This document shows, one piece after another, positions 35,765 through 43,758 of a stretch of 64,000 nt of DNA. Under the pieces are notes generated by a model. It saw only the letters and a program-made list of their open reading frames with translations, ran no database searches and was not told the origin of the DNA. The position numbers and the translations under genes were made by a program. The DNA is from Cellulomonas fengjieae (GTDB lineage Bacteria; Actinomycetota; Actinomycetes; Actinomycetales; Cellulomonadaceae): NCBI RefSeq assembly GCF_018388465.1, contig NZ_CP074404.1, positions 3,162,001 to 3,226,000 on the forward strand, in the 5' to 3' direction. Position 1 is the stretch's first letter. Each line of letters opens with the position of its first letter.

Positions 35765-36630
35765 CGACGACCGTCGTCCTGCCGGGCGTGCCCGGGCTCG
35801 GCGGGCTGTACGCCCGCGGGGCCGCCCTGTCGGTGGCGCATCGCATCCGACCCGGCGCCCGAACCCTGCCGGACGTGGAGTACGTGGTCCGCGGGGTCAC
35901 GGCCGACGCGGAGCACCTGACCGCGTACCAGCACCTGGTCGGGGAGTCCGCCTCGGACCTGCTCCCGGCGGGCTTCGTGCACGTGCTGGCGTTCCCCGTG
36001 GCCACCGCCGTCATGGCCCGGCCCGACTTCCCCCTGCCGCTGGTCGGGCTGGTGCACCTGGCCAACCGGGTGACGCAGCTGCGGCCCTTGTCGCTCGGCA
36101 CACCGTTCGACGTGCGGGCGACCGCGGCCGACCTGCGCCCCCACCGGTCGGGGACGCAGGTCGACCTGGTGACGGAGGTGTCGGTCGACGGCACCGTGGC
36201 CTGGCGCGGGGTCTCCACCTACCTGGCCCGCGGCGTGCAGCCGGCCGGGACCGCCTCGGACGAGGCGCCGGAGCCGTTCGTCCCGCCGGTGCCGACCGGC
36301 CGCTGGTCGCTCGACGCCGGGACCGGTCGCCGGTACGCAGCCGTCTCGGGAGACCGCAACCCCATCCACCTGTCCGCGCTGTCGGCGAAGGCGCTCGGGT
36401 TCCCGCGGGCCATCGCGCACGGCATGTACACGGCGTCCCGGGCGCTGGCCGACGTCGGCGCCCGCCGCGGCGACGCCTTCGACTGGACCGTCGACTTCGC
36501 CAAGCCGGTGCTCCTGCCCGGGACCGTGACCGTCCGCATCGCTCGATCCGGCGAGGGGTTCACGTTCGCCGGCTGGAACGCGCGCTCCGGCAAGCCGTAC
36601 CTCACCGGATCGGTCGTCCCGCTCGCCTGA
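35761..36630 (+). CDS. MaoC-family double hot-dog dehydratase
   Basis: A 289-residue protein with two hot-dog folds; the C-terminal one has the catalytic motif 'YAAVSGDRNPIHLSALSAK...AIAHGMY' (Asp and His), the enoyl hydratase 2 pattern. The N-terminal half is degenerate. With thiolase and FabG it gives the hydration, oxidation/reduction and cleavage steps of an acyl-CoA cycle. GTG 35761 overlaps fabG. Its stop is inside the arm of a long hairpin. Confidence 0.88.
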   Translation: MTTTVVLPGVPGLGGLYARGAALSVAHRIRPGARTLPDVEYVVRGVTADAEHLTAYQHLVGESASDLLPAGFVHVLAFPVATAVMARPDFPLPLVGLVHLANRVTQLRPLSLGTPFDVRATAADLRPHRSGTQVDLVTEVSVDGTVAWRGVSTYLARGVQPAGTASDEAPEPFVPPVPTGRWSLDAGTGRRYAAVSGDRNPIHLSALSAKALGFPRAIAHGMYTASRALADVGARRGDAFDWTVDFAKPVLLPGTVTVRIARSGEGFTFAGWNARSGKPYLTGSVVPLA

Positions 36631-36675
36631 GTCCGCTGTCCCGGGCCGCTTCTTGACCCGGGACAGCGGACTCAG
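36627..36675. terminator. 19-bp perfect hairpin at the end of the maoC operon
   Basis: The arms 36627-36645 and 36657-36675 are perfectly complementary with an 11-nt loop containing TTCTT. The left arm includes the maoC stop codon. It lies between convergent operons and probably terminates both. Confidence 0.75.
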
Positions 36676-36704
36676 CCGCGCGGGCGACCGCGCGGTCGAG
36701 ACGA

Positions 36705-37343
36705 TCAGAGGTCGGCCGGACGCAGCACCGCCGTGATCCCGTGCGCGATCTGCACGTTGCCGGCGTTCAGGTCGAGCTTGCCGGGGACGAGGAACGGGTT
36801 CAGGTCGTTGCGGTCCTGGTCCCGCAGCTGCACGACGCCGAACCGCTTCGAGATCACGTCGACCCGGAAGGTTCCGCCCTGGGCGGTCGTGAGGTCAGCG
36901 TTGTCGCTGGCCAGCGCCGTGCCGGAGTCGATGGTCGCGCCCGGCACCACGTGGTAGAGCAGCACCTGCTCGATCGCGTCGATGCCGACGGCACCGGCCA
37001 GCGCGGTCAGCACCTGCTCCTCGGAGCCGTACCACCGGTGCGTGAGGTCCTTGGCCAGGAACTGGAACGCGCGGTCGTTGGGCAGGAACGCGGTCAGCGG
37101 GACGGTGCCGTCGGCGAGCACGGCGACCGGGCTGGTCGGCTTGGCGGCGAGCACCGCACCGACGGCCTGGTCCAGGATGTCGAAGTCGCGCCAGCTCCGA
37201 TCGAAGGTGTCCCCGTCCGAGGCGAGCAGGGCAGCCAGGCTGGACGTGCCCGTGGGGGCGGCGCTCGCGCTGGGTGCGAGTGCGGCTCCCGCACCGACCA
37301 GGCCGGTGGCGAGGAGGGCGGAGAGCGTGCGACGGATCCTCAT
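36705..37343 (-). CDS. Secreted fasciclin (FAS1) domain protein
   Basis: A 212-residue protein. The signal peptide covers ~1-28 (ends PSASA|APTG). One FAS1 domain follows, with 'FDILDQAVGAVLAA', 'VAVLADGTVPLTAFLPNDRAFQFLA' and 'LLYHVVPGATIDS', ending with 'NVQIAHGITAVLRP'. FAS1 domains mediate adhesion or protein contacts at the cell surface. No anchor is visible. AAGGAG precedes ATG 37343. Confidence 0.88.
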   Translation of the reverse strand: MRIRRTLSALLATGLVGAGAALAPSASAAPTGTSSLAALLASDGDTFDRSWRDFDILDQAVGAVLAAKPTSPVAVLADGTVPLTAFLPNDRAFQFLAKDLTHRWYGSEEQVLTALAGAVGIDAIEQVLLYHVVPGATIDSGTALASDNADLTTAQGGTFRVDVISKRFGVVQLRDQDRNDLNPFLVPGKLDLNAGNVQIAHGITAVLRPADL

Positions 37344-37463
37344 GGTGACTCCTTGCGGACGACGGTCACGGCCGACGCCCTGCGCCGCACCGCGCGGGCG
37401 CCCGGACAGCGCCCTGTGACCTTCTTCGCCCGACACCCGCCCCGTGGATGCAGGAGTGGGCGG

Positions 37464-38858
37464 TCAGTCGTCCAGGGCCGGGCCGCAGGCGGCTGCCGCG
37501 GTGGCCGCCAGGCGGTCGAGGCCGTGCACCGCGAGCAGCGGGCGGGTGTCGTCGACGACCGCCCAGCAGCCGTCCACCACCTCGTACCGGACCGCCGGAC
37601 CGGTCGCCAGGTACGCGGTCAGCGCGGTGACCAGGCGGTCGACCGCCTCGCTCGTGGTGCCCACGCCCACCGACGCGCGGATCGCCCCACCCGTGGCCCC
37701 GAGGTGCGCGAGCAACGGGTGCGCGCAGAAGCGGCCGTCACGCACCCCGATGCCGTGCTCGGCCGCCAGGAATGCGGCGACCAGGCCCGGGTCGTGACCC
37801 GGCACGGTGAAGGTGAGCACGCCGACGGGTGCGTCGGAGTCCGGCCAGATCCGCGCGACCTCGACGCCGTCGATCCCCGACAGCCCCGCGACCAGGCGCG
37901 CGCGGAGCGCCTCCTCGTGCGCGGCGAGCGCACCGGCCGGCAGGGCCGCCAGCCGGTCGCACGCCTCCGCGAGCGCGATCGCCCCGATCACGTTGGGCGA
38001 CCCGGCCTCGTGCCGCGCCGGCGCCGGCTGCCACACCGTCCGATCGGCCCGCACGTCGCGCACCGCACCTCCCCCTGCGAGGTACGGCGTGCCCGTGTCG
38101 AGCCAGTCGCGGCGGCCGACGAGGGCCCCCGCGCCGAACGGTGCGTAGGTCTTGTGGCCCGAGAACGCGACGTAGTCGACGTCGGTCTGCGCCAGGGAGA
38201 AGCCGCGGTGCGGCACCAGCTGGGCGCCGTCGACGGCCACCCGTGTACCGGCGGCGTGGGCGAGCGCGACCACCCGGTCGATCGGCAGCGCCTCGCCCGT
38301 GACGTTCGAGGCGCCGGTGATCGTCAGCAGCGCGTACGGCAGGCGGGCGAGCTCGCTCCCCAGGGCGACGAGCGTGCCGGCCACCGTGTCCTTGATGGGC
38401 AGGATCGTCGTGCGGTTGCCGTGCCGCTCGGACGACTGCACCCAGGGCAGCAGGTTGGCGTGGTGCTCGGCGTCCAGCACCAGGACGCGACCGCCGTCCG
38501 GCACCACCCCGGCCAGCAGGTTGAGCGAGTCGGTGGTGTTGCGCGTGACGATGGCGACGTCGTCGGGACGCGCGTCCACGAACCGCGCGATCGTCTCGCG
38601 CGCCGACTCGTAGAGCGCGGTCGACACCTGGGACAGGTACCCGGCCCCGCGGTGCACGGACGCGTACAGCGGGAGCACCTCGGTCACGCGGGCTGCGACG
38701 GCCTCCAGCGCGGGCGCGCTCGCGGCGTAGTCGAGGTTCGCGTAGACGCGGTGGGTGCCGTCCACGAGCGGGACGGTGGTGGCTCCCCCGACCACGGGCA
38801 GCAGGGCGCTCACCTCGTCGGTGGGGGTGCGCGTGAGTCGCTCGGCGATGACGGACAT
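37464..38858 (-). CDS. Class V aminotransferase, cysteine desulfurase-like, under a SAM-IV riboswitch
   Basis: A 464-residue PLP enzyme. The cofactor Lys is in 'FSGHKTYAPFGAG'; 'VAVDGAQLVPHRG' holds the Asp that pairs with the PLP ring, and 'ASVHRGAGYLSQ' is N-terminal. Such fold-type I enzymes include cysteine desulfurases and selenocysteine lyases; here the C-terminus has an extra ~50-residue extension after 'AIRASVGVGTTSEAVDRLVTAL'. GGAGGA precedes ATG 38858. A SAM-IV aptamer in the leader implies a role in sulfur amino-acid metabolism. The actual substrate is unknown. Confidence 0.87.
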   Translation of the reverse strand: MSVIAERLTRTPTDEVSALLPVVGGATTVPLVDGTHRVYANLDYAASAPALEAVAARVTEVLPLYASVHRGAGYLSQVSTALYESARETIARFVDARPDDVAIVTRNTTDSLNLLAGVVPDGGRVLVLDAEHHANLLPWVQSSERHGNRTTILPIKDTVAGTLVALGSELARLPYALLTITGASNVTGEALPIDRVVALAHAAGTRVAVDGAQLVPHRGFSLAQTDVDYVAFSGHKTYAPFGAGALVGRRDWLDTGTPYLAGGGAVRDVRADRTVWQPAPARHEAGSPNVIGAIALAEACDRLAALPAGALAAHEEALRARLVAGLSGIDGVEVARIWPDSDAPVGVLTFTVPGHDPGLVAAFLAAEHGIGVRDGRFCAHPLLAHLGATGGAIRASVGVGTTSEAVDRLVTALTAYLATGPAVRYEVVDGCWAVVDDTRPLLAVHGLDRLAATAAAACGPALDD

Positions 38859-38861
38859 GGT

Positions 38862-38906
38862 GGGTCCTCCGACAGATCCGGGGGAACACCAGGTGTGGTG
38901 GGACCC
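38862..38906 (-). promoter_or_regulatory. Possible ribosome-site-sequestering helix of the SAM-IV leader
   Basis: GGGTCC at 38862-38867 (complement of the GGACCC in the ribosome site region) can pair with GGACCC at 38901-38906, downstream of the aptamer in the same leader. This could block GGAGGA and make the switch act on translation. Confidence 0.4.
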
Positions 38907-38914
38907 CGCGCTTG

Positions 38915-39020
38915 CCGGCCCCGGACGGGGCACGGCCAGGTCGTCACCCGGGGCACCCCACCGCGGAGGAGGGTTGCCGGCCAGCGAGCCGGGGCTTGAC
39001 GCTGGCGCTCATGACCTGGG
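38915..39020 (-). ncRNA. SAM-IV riboswitch
   Basis: On the minus strand the leader begins CCAGGTCATGAGCGCCAGCG and contains the invariant GGCAACC core (complement of 38972-38978) and GGTGCCCC (complement of 38950-38957). Stem P1 is CCAGGTC/GACCTGG (39020-39014 with 38942-38936), 7 perfect pairs. A following GCCCC/GGGGC hairpin (38918-38931) fits the extra 3' stem of SAM-IV, a family known from actinomycetes that binds S-adenosylmethionine. It controls the class V aminotransferase. Recognition is from remembered consensus. Confidence 0.88.
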
Positions 39021-39024
39021 TCGA

Positions 39025-39053
39025 GCCTCCCGGCACCGTCGGCGACCTGTCAA
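39025..39053 (-). promoter_or_regulatory. Promoter of the SAM-IV-controlled gene
   Basis: TTGACA (39053-39048 on the minus strand) is a perfect -35 box. The -10 is weaker (GAGGCT, 18-bp spacer). The start would fall at about 39018-39020, where the aptamer begins. Confidence 0.45.
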
Positions 39054-39099
39054 CGAGGCTCGGCCGTCGTCTCGCCAGCCGGGACGGCTTGTCCACCAC

Positions 39100-39129
39100 T
39101 TGGAAGGCGGTCCCCGCCGCGCGTAGCAT
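39100..39129 (+). promoter_or_regulatory. Promoter of the rhodanese-metZ operon
   Basis: TTGGAA (39100-39105) and TAGCAT (39124-39129) are 18 bp apart. Transcription would start about 39136, directly at the 5' side of the riboswitch. Confidence 0.6.
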
Positions 39130-39135
39130 CGCCGC

Positions 39136-39236
39136 ACCATCCAGAGCGGCCGAGAGATCTGGCTCGACGACGCCGCAGCAACCCGCGGGCACCACGTGCC
39201 CGGTGCAGGGTGCTACCGCCAGGACCGATGAGACGA
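39136..39236 (+). ncRNA. SAM riboswitch, S-box (SAM-I)-like or SAM-I/IV variant
   Basis: The leader has CATC (39138-39141) pairing with GATG (39227-39230) as P1, then AGAGCGG and GAGAGA of P2, invariant GCAACC (39178-39183), a CGGGCAC/GTGCCCG hairpin (39186-39202) as P3, and GGTGC (39202-39206). This order is that of SAM-I aptamers. The P1 3' strand is next to the GAGG ribosome site (39234-39237), so control is probably at translation. CATCG (39127-39131) could compete for the same GATG strand. It controls rhodanese and metZ. Confidence 0.78.
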
Positions 39237-39244
39237 GGCTTTCC

Positions 39245-39658
39245 ATGAGCTACGCCGGTGACCTGACCCCCGAGCAGGCCTGGGACCTGTTGACGTCCGA
39301 CGAGAACGCCGTCCTCGTCGACGTGCGGACCGACGCCGAGTGGCGCTACGTCGGCATCCCCGACGCCGGGCCGATCGACGGGCGGGCAGCGCTCGTCGAG
39401 TGGGTGTCGTACCCGAGCGGCCGGCCCAACCCGCGGTTCCTCGACCAGCTCGCCGACGCGGGTGTCACGGCCGGCCGACCCGTCGTGTTCCTGTGCCGCT
39501 CGGGCGTGCGCTCGATCGCGGCCGCGCAGGCGGCGACCGCTGCGGGCCTCGGTCCGGCGTACAACGTCCTGCACGGCTTCGAGGGCGACGTCGGACCCGA
39601 CGGCCACCGCGGACACGAGGGTTGGCGCGCGGCCGGCCTGCCCTGGCGGCAGGTGTGA
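39245..39658 (+). CDS. Rhodanese-like sulfurtransferase
   Basis: A 137-residue single-domain rhodanese. The active-site loop is 'VFLCRSGVRSIAAA' with catalytic Cys (~85) and Arg/Ser/Gly arranged as CRSGVRS. 'VLVDVRTDAEWRYVGIP' is the N-terminal signature. It precedes metZ with a GTGA overlap, both under a SAM riboswitch, so it probably supplies or handles sulfane sulfur or sulfide for direct sulfhydrylation; this role is inferred. Confidence 0.9.
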   Translation: MSYAGDLTPEQAWDLLTSDENAVLVDVRTDAEWRYVGIPDAGPIDGRAALVEWVSYPSGRPNPRFLDQLADAGVTAGRPVVFLCRSGVRSIAAAQAATAAGLGPAYNVLHGFEGDVGPDGHRGHEGWRAAGLPWRQV

Positions 39659-40929
39659 GCCCGGCAGGTGCGAGCGGTCGGCGCGTCCCCGGCCCGGCCG
39701 ACTGGGACGACCGCCGCAGCCCGCACGACCAGCTGCGCCCCGACACGCTCGCCGTGCGCGGCGGGCTCGTGCGCTCGCAGTTCAACGAGACGTCCGAGGC
39801 GCTGTTCCTCACGCAGGGCTACGTGTACGACACGGCCGCCGAGGCCGAGGCCGCCTTCGCCGGCCAGGCGGACCGGTTCCTGTACTCCCGCTACGGCAAC
39901 CCGACCGTGTCCACCTTCGAGGAGCGCCTGAGGCTGCTCGAGGGCGCCGAGGCGGCGTACGCGACCGCCACCGGCATGTCGGCGGTGTTCACCTCGCTCG
40001 CGGCCCTCGTGCAGTCGGGATCGCGGATCGTGTCCGCGCGGGCGCTGTTCGGGTCCACCGTCGTGATCTTCGAGGAGATCCTGGCCAAGTGGGGTGTGAC
40101 CACCGACTACGTCGACGGACACGAGCTGGCGCAGTGGCAGGAGGCGCTGGCGACGCCCGCGGACGTCGTGTTCTTCGAGACGCCGTCCAACCCGATGCAG
40201 GACCTGGTCGACGTCGCGGCCGTCAGTCGGCTCGCGCACGCGGCGGGCGCGACGGTGGTCGTCGACAACGTCTTCGCGACACCGGTGCTGTCCCGCCCGC
40301 TGGAGCTGGGCGCCGACGTGGTCGTGTACTCGGCCACCAAGCACATCGACGGGCAGGGCCGCGTGCTCGGCGGCGCGATCCTGGGCAGCGACGAGTACAT
40401 CCACGGGCCCGTCCAGACGCTCATCCGCAACACGGGTCCGTCGCTGTCGGCCTTCAACGCGTGGGTGCTGCTCAAGGGCCTGGAGACGCTCTCCCTGCGG
40501 GTGCGCCACCAGACCGCGTCGGCCCTGCGGGTGGCGACCTGGCTGGAGCAGCAGCCCGGCGTCGCGCTCGTCCGCTACCCGTACCTGCCCTCGCACCCGC
40601 AGCACGCGCTCGCGCTCGCGCAGCAGTCCGGTGGCGGCACGGTGGTCACGTTCAACCTGGTGGTGCCGGACGACGCGACGGCCGACGTCGCCAAGAAGGT
40701 CACCTTCGGCGTGCTCGACGCCCTGCGGGTCGTCGACATCTCCAACAACCTGGGCGACGCCAAGTCGCTGGTCACCCACCCCGCCACGACGACGCACCGC
40801 AAGCTCGGTCCCGACGGCCGCGCGGCGGTCGGCATCGGCGAGTCCACGGTCCGGCTGTCGGTGGGCCTCGAGGACCCCGCCGACCTGATCGAGGACCTCG
40901 CGCAGGCGCTCGACACGCTCTCGGACTGA
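39655..40929 (+). CDS. metZ: O-succinylhomoserine sulfhydrylase
   Basis: A 424-residue PLP enzyme of the Cys/Met metabolism family, which makes homocysteine directly from an activated homoserine and sulfide. The start is GTG 39655 (overlapping the rhodanese stop). 'LRPDTLAVRGGLVRSQFNETSEALFLTQGYVYDTAAEAEA' in the N-terminus is typical of MetZ; the cofactor Lys is in 'YSATKHIDGQGRVLGG'. O-acetylhomoserine use cannot be excluded. The upstream SAM riboswitch should shut it off when SAM is plentiful. Confidence 0.9.
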   Translation: MSPAGASGRRVPGPADWDDRRSPHDQLRPDTLAVRGGLVRSQFNETSEALFLTQGYVYDTAAEAEAAFAGQADRFLYSRYGNPTVSTFEERLRLLEGAEAAYATATGMSAVFTSLAALVQSGSRIVSARALFGSTVVIFEEILAKWGVTTDYVDGHELAQWQEALATPADVVFFETPSNPMQDLVDVAAVSRLAHAAGATVVVDNVFATPVLSRPLELGADVVVYSATKHIDGQGRVLGGAILGSDEYIHGPVQTLIRNTGPSLSAFNAWVLLKGLETLSLRVRHQTASALRVATWLEQQPGVALVRYPYLPSHPQHALALAQQSGGGTVVTFNLVVPDDATADVAKKVTFGVLDALRVVDISNNLGDAKSLVTHPATTTHRKLGPDGRAAVGIGESTVRLSVGLEDPADLIEDLAQALDTLSD

Positions 40930-40960
40930 CCGCGGCGCCCGGGCGCGGTTGACTGACGTC

Positions 40961-41602
40961 ATGACCACGCAGCCGCCGGAGGGACTCGACGACGGCTGGT
41001 CCTCGTCGCTGGTGCGGCTGCTCGTCGGCCTCGTCGCGGGCGCCCTCGTCGCCACGCTCGTCCCCTGGTCCTCGGTCGTCACCGCCCTGCTGGCCGCATG
41101 GGCCGCCGTCGCCACGGTGTTCGTCGTCTGGACCTGGGCGGTCATCACGCCGATGGGCGCGGACGACACCGCGACCCACGCGACCCGCGAGGAGCCGACC
41201 CGGGCCGGGGCGCACCTGATCGTGCTCGCGGCCGCGGTCGTCGCGCTCGTCGGCGTCGCCGTCGTCCTGCTCAACCACCAGGTCGGCAAGCTGTCGCCGA
41301 CCGTGGCGATCCTCGGCAGCGTCATCGCGTCATGGGCGGCGATCAACACGGTCTTCACGCTGCGCTACGCGCGGATGTACTTCGAGGGCACGGACGGCGG
41401 GGTCGACTTCCACCAGGACGAGTCGCCGGTGTACACCGACTTCGCCTACCTCGCCCTGACCATCGGGATGAGCTTCGCGGTCTCGGACCCGGATCTGCAG
41501 ACCTCGGCCCTGCGCCGGGTCGCGCTGTTCCACGCGCTGCTCAGCTACCTGTTCGGCACCGTGATCATCGCGGTGGTGGTGAACATCGTCGCCGCGCTGT
41601 GA
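40961..41602 (+). CDS. DUF1345 membrane protein
   Basis: A 213-residue protein with five to six hydrophobic helices and the family signature 'YFEGTDGGVDFHQDESPVYTDFAYLALTIGMSF'. Function unknown. The start at ATG 40961 is preferred to an in-frame TTG 12 nt upstream. No clear ribosome site is present. The last gene before a non-coding-looking stretch that has a coding-like fragment on the other strand. Confidence 0.85.
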   Translation: MTTQPPEGLDDGWSSSLVRLLVGLVAGALVATLVPWSSVVTALLAAWAAVATVFVVWTWAVITPMGADDTATHATREEPTRAGAHLIVLAAAVVALVGVAVVLLNHQVGKLSPTVAILGSVIASWAAINTVFTLRYARMYFEGTDGGVDFHQDESPVYTDFAYLALTIGMSFAVSDPDLQTSALRRVALFHALLSYLFGTVIIAVVVNIVAAL

Positions 41603-41605
41603 GGC

Positions 41606-41752
41606 TCAGAGCTGCACGGTCTCGTTCTCGCCGCCGTCGAAGCGCTCGCCGGTGACCTTGGCCTTGACCAGGCTGAACGCGGTGGTGAGGCGGCCACCCG
41701 TGGCGTGCCAGTACTCCGCGGTCCGGCCACCGTAGGCATGTCGTACCGATGC
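41606..41752 (-). pseudogene. Coding-like fragment without start, possible gene remnant
   Basis: The minus strand reads 'AYGGRTAEYWHATGGRLTTA' and on to 'GERFDGGENETVQL' followed by TGA at 41606, with Cellulomonas-like codon use and low-complexity absent. No ATG, GTG or TTG start with a ribosome site is found upstream before the frame enters the divergent TfoX-like gene. It looks like the last ~45 codons of a lost gene. I do not recognise the family. Confidence 0.35.
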
Positions 41753-41766
41753 TGCATGCTCGGGTG

Positions 41767-42078
41767 ATGGCGGACTCGGACTACGAGGCGATGGCGGACG
41801 ACCTGGTGGCCCGCGGCGCCACGCGTGCGCAGATGATGGGCCGGCCGATCCTCAAGGTGGGCTCGACGATGTTCGCGGGGCACGTCGGCGGCGACCGGCT
41901 GGTGGTCAGGCTCGGCCGGGACACCGACGCGTTCGCCGAGGCGCTCGCGCTGCCCGGCGCGACGGTGTGGGAGCCGGGCGACAGCGGCCGGCAGTTCAAG
42001 GACTGGGTCGCGCTGCCCGCGGCGCTCGAGGACGAGTGGATGCGGTTCGCCGAGCTCGCTCGGCTGCGGGCGACCTAG
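41767..42078 (+). CDS. TfoX N-terminal-domain-like protein
   Basis: A 103-residue protein with 'RGATRAQMMGRPILKVGSTMFAGHVGGDRLVVRLG', similar to the TfoX_N / YjbR-like fold, a small protein of uncertain role. The start is ATG 41767; ATG-like 41749 would be upstream. Its stop overlaps that of the convergent acetyltransferase gene by 4 nt. Confidence 0.72.
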   Translation: MADSDYEAMADDLVARGATRAQMMGRPILKVGSTMFAGHVGGDRLVVRLGRDTDAFAEALALPGATVWEPGDSGRQFKDWVALPAALEDEWMRFAELARLRAT

Positions 42079-43058
42079 AGGTCCTTGGCCATCCACAGCG
42101 ACAGGAAGTCGCCGGTGGGGTCGAAGAACGGGACGACCGGGCGGTAGCCGGCGGACAGGTAGAGCGAGACCGCCTCCGGCTGGCGGATGCCGGTCTGCAG
42201 CACCACGCTCGTCAGGCCGTGCGCGCGGGCGTCGTCCTCGACGGCGGCGAGCAGGGCGCGGGCAGCACCGGAGCCTCGGGCGTCGTCGTCGACCCAGACC
42301 TTCTTCAGCTCGCCGGAGCCGGCGGGGTAGCCGTCGCGGGCCGCGCGCAGGGTCGCGCAGCCGACGGGCCGGCCGTCCAGCCAGGCGATGACGGTGGACA
42401 GGGCGCCGACGCCCTGTTGCGGGTCGTCGGCCGCGAAGCCCCCCGGCGTGCGGGCGACGAGCTCGGGGTAGCGCACCTCGATGTCGTGCCACATCGCCAG
42501 CCGCAGCGCCGTGGCGACGGGGTCGTCCCAGTGCGTCCGGGTGAGCGTGACCGTCGGGCGCTCGCCCGTGCGCGGCGGCCGCTGCGTCGTGCCGCCCAGG
42601 TCCTTGGCGAAGCAGCGGGACTCGGCCTCGGCCGCGTACTGGCCGAAGTTCGGGATCGAGCGGTACCCCTCGCTCAGGTAGAGCCCGATCGCCGACGCCT
42701 GGAGCACACCGGTCTCCAGGACGAGCCGGCGGAAGCCCTTCTGCTCCGCGAGCCGCTCCAGCTCGCGCAGCACCGCGCGGGAGTGGCCCCGCCCGCGGTG
42801 GGCCGGCAGCACGTACATCCGCTTCAGCTCACCGACGCCCTCGCCGAGCTCGTCGGACGCGTCGCGGATCGCGCCGCACGCCACGGCCTCGCCGTCGGCC
42901 CGCAGCAGCAGCATCGCGACGATGGTCTCGCCGGTCATCGCGTGGCCGATGTCGTCGTCGCCGTACAGGTCGCGCAGCTCGGCCTGCTGCGCGGTACGCA
43001 GGCGCGCCGCGTCCGGGTCGTCCCAGCCGACGAGCTCGATCGTGGTCGTCGTCGTCAA
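42075..43058 (-). CDS. Tandem-GNAT acetyltransferase
   Basis: A 327-residue protein with two GNAT domains. The first (about 1-155) has 'MYVLPAHRGRGHSRAVLRELE' and the second (about 165-327) 'VWVDDDARGSGAARALLAAVE'. Each is followed by the similar 'RLVLETGVLQASAIGLYLSEGYR' and 'SVVLQTGIRQPEAVSLYLSAGYR', showing internal duplication. Only the first has a fully canonical acetyl-CoA loop (RGRG). Substrate unknown. Its start is 4 bp upstream of the purQ stop region on the same strand order. Confidence 0.85.
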   Translation of the reverse strand: MTTTTTIELVGWDDPDAARLRTAQQAELRDLYGDDDIGHAMTGETIVAMLLLRADGEAVACGAIRDASDELGEGVGELKRMYVLPAHRGRGHSRAVLRELERLAEQKGFRRLVLETGVLQASAIGLYLSEGYRSIPNFGQYAAEAESRCFAKDLGGTTQRPPRTGERPTVTLTRTHWDDPVATALRLAMWHDIEVRYPELVARTPGGFAADDPQQGVGALSTVIAWLDGRPVGCATLRAARDGYPAGSGELKKVWVDDDARGSGAARALLAAVEDDARAHGLTSVVLQTGIRQPEAVSLYLSAGYRPVVPFFDPTGDFLSLWMAKDL

Positions 43059-43062
43059 GGCG

Positions 43063-43758
43063 TCAGCCGACGAGCGCGGTGAGGACCGACGTGAAGAACC
43101 GCAGTCCGTCGGTGCCCGTGCGGGGACCGTTCGCGCCGTCCGGGCCGAAGCCCGCCTCGACCGCGTGCTCCGGGTGCGGCATCAGGCCGACGACGTTGCC
43201 CGCCGCGTTCGAGACGCCGGCGATGCCGCGGCGGGACCCGTTCGGGTTCCAGCCCTCGTACCGGAAGACCACGCGGCCCTCGCCCTCGAGCTCGTCGAGC
43301 GTGAGCTCGTCGGCGACGTACTGCCCGTCCTGGTTCTTCAGCGGGATCGTGATCTTCTCGCCGACCGTGTAGTCGCGGGTCCAGGCGGTGTCGACGTTGT
43401 CGACCGACAGCACCTGCTCACGGCACACGAAGTGCAGGTGGTCGTTCTTGATCATCGAGCCCGGCAGCAGGTGGGCCTCCGTGAGCACCTGGAAGCCGTT
43501 GCAGATGCCCAGCACCGGCAGCCCTTTGTGCGCGGCGTCGACGATCTCGCCCATCACCGGCGCGAACCTGCTGATGGCGCCGGCGCGCAGGTAGTCGCCG
43601 TAGGAGAAGCCGCCGGGCAGGACCACCGCGTCGACGCCGTGCAGGTCGGCGTCGCCGTGCCAGAGGCTGACGGCCTCGCCACCCGCCAGGCGGATCGCAC
43701 GGGCGGCGTCGCGGTCGTCGAGCGTGCCGGGGAAGGTGACGACACCGATCCGCGTCAT
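43063..43758 (-). CDS. purQ: Phosphoribosylformylglycinamidine synthase, glutaminase subunit
   Basis: A 231-residue class I glutamine amidotransferase that supplies ammonia to PurL. The nucleophile Cys is in '[11 protein letters not shown]', and the His/Glu pair in '[11 protein letters not shown]'. It overlaps purS (ATGA at 43755-43758). Length matches the family. Confidence 0.95.
   Translation of the reverse strand: MTRIGVVTFPGTLDDRDAARAIRLAGGEAVSLWHGDADLHGVDAVVLPGGFSYGDYLRAGAISRFAPVMGEIVDAAHKGLPVLGICNGFQVLTEAHLLPGSMIKNDHLHFVCREQVLSVDNVDTAWTRDYTVGEKITIPLKNQDGQYVADELTLDELEGEGRVVFRYEGWNPNGSRRGIAGVSNAAGNVVGLMPHPEHAVEAGFGPDGANGPRTGTDGLRFFTSVLTALVG

Noticed and set aside
41545..42492. 315-codon minus-strand frame over the DUF1345 end, the fragment and the TfoX-like gene
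   Set aside because: Frame differs from the protein-like fragment and overlaps two better-supported genes.
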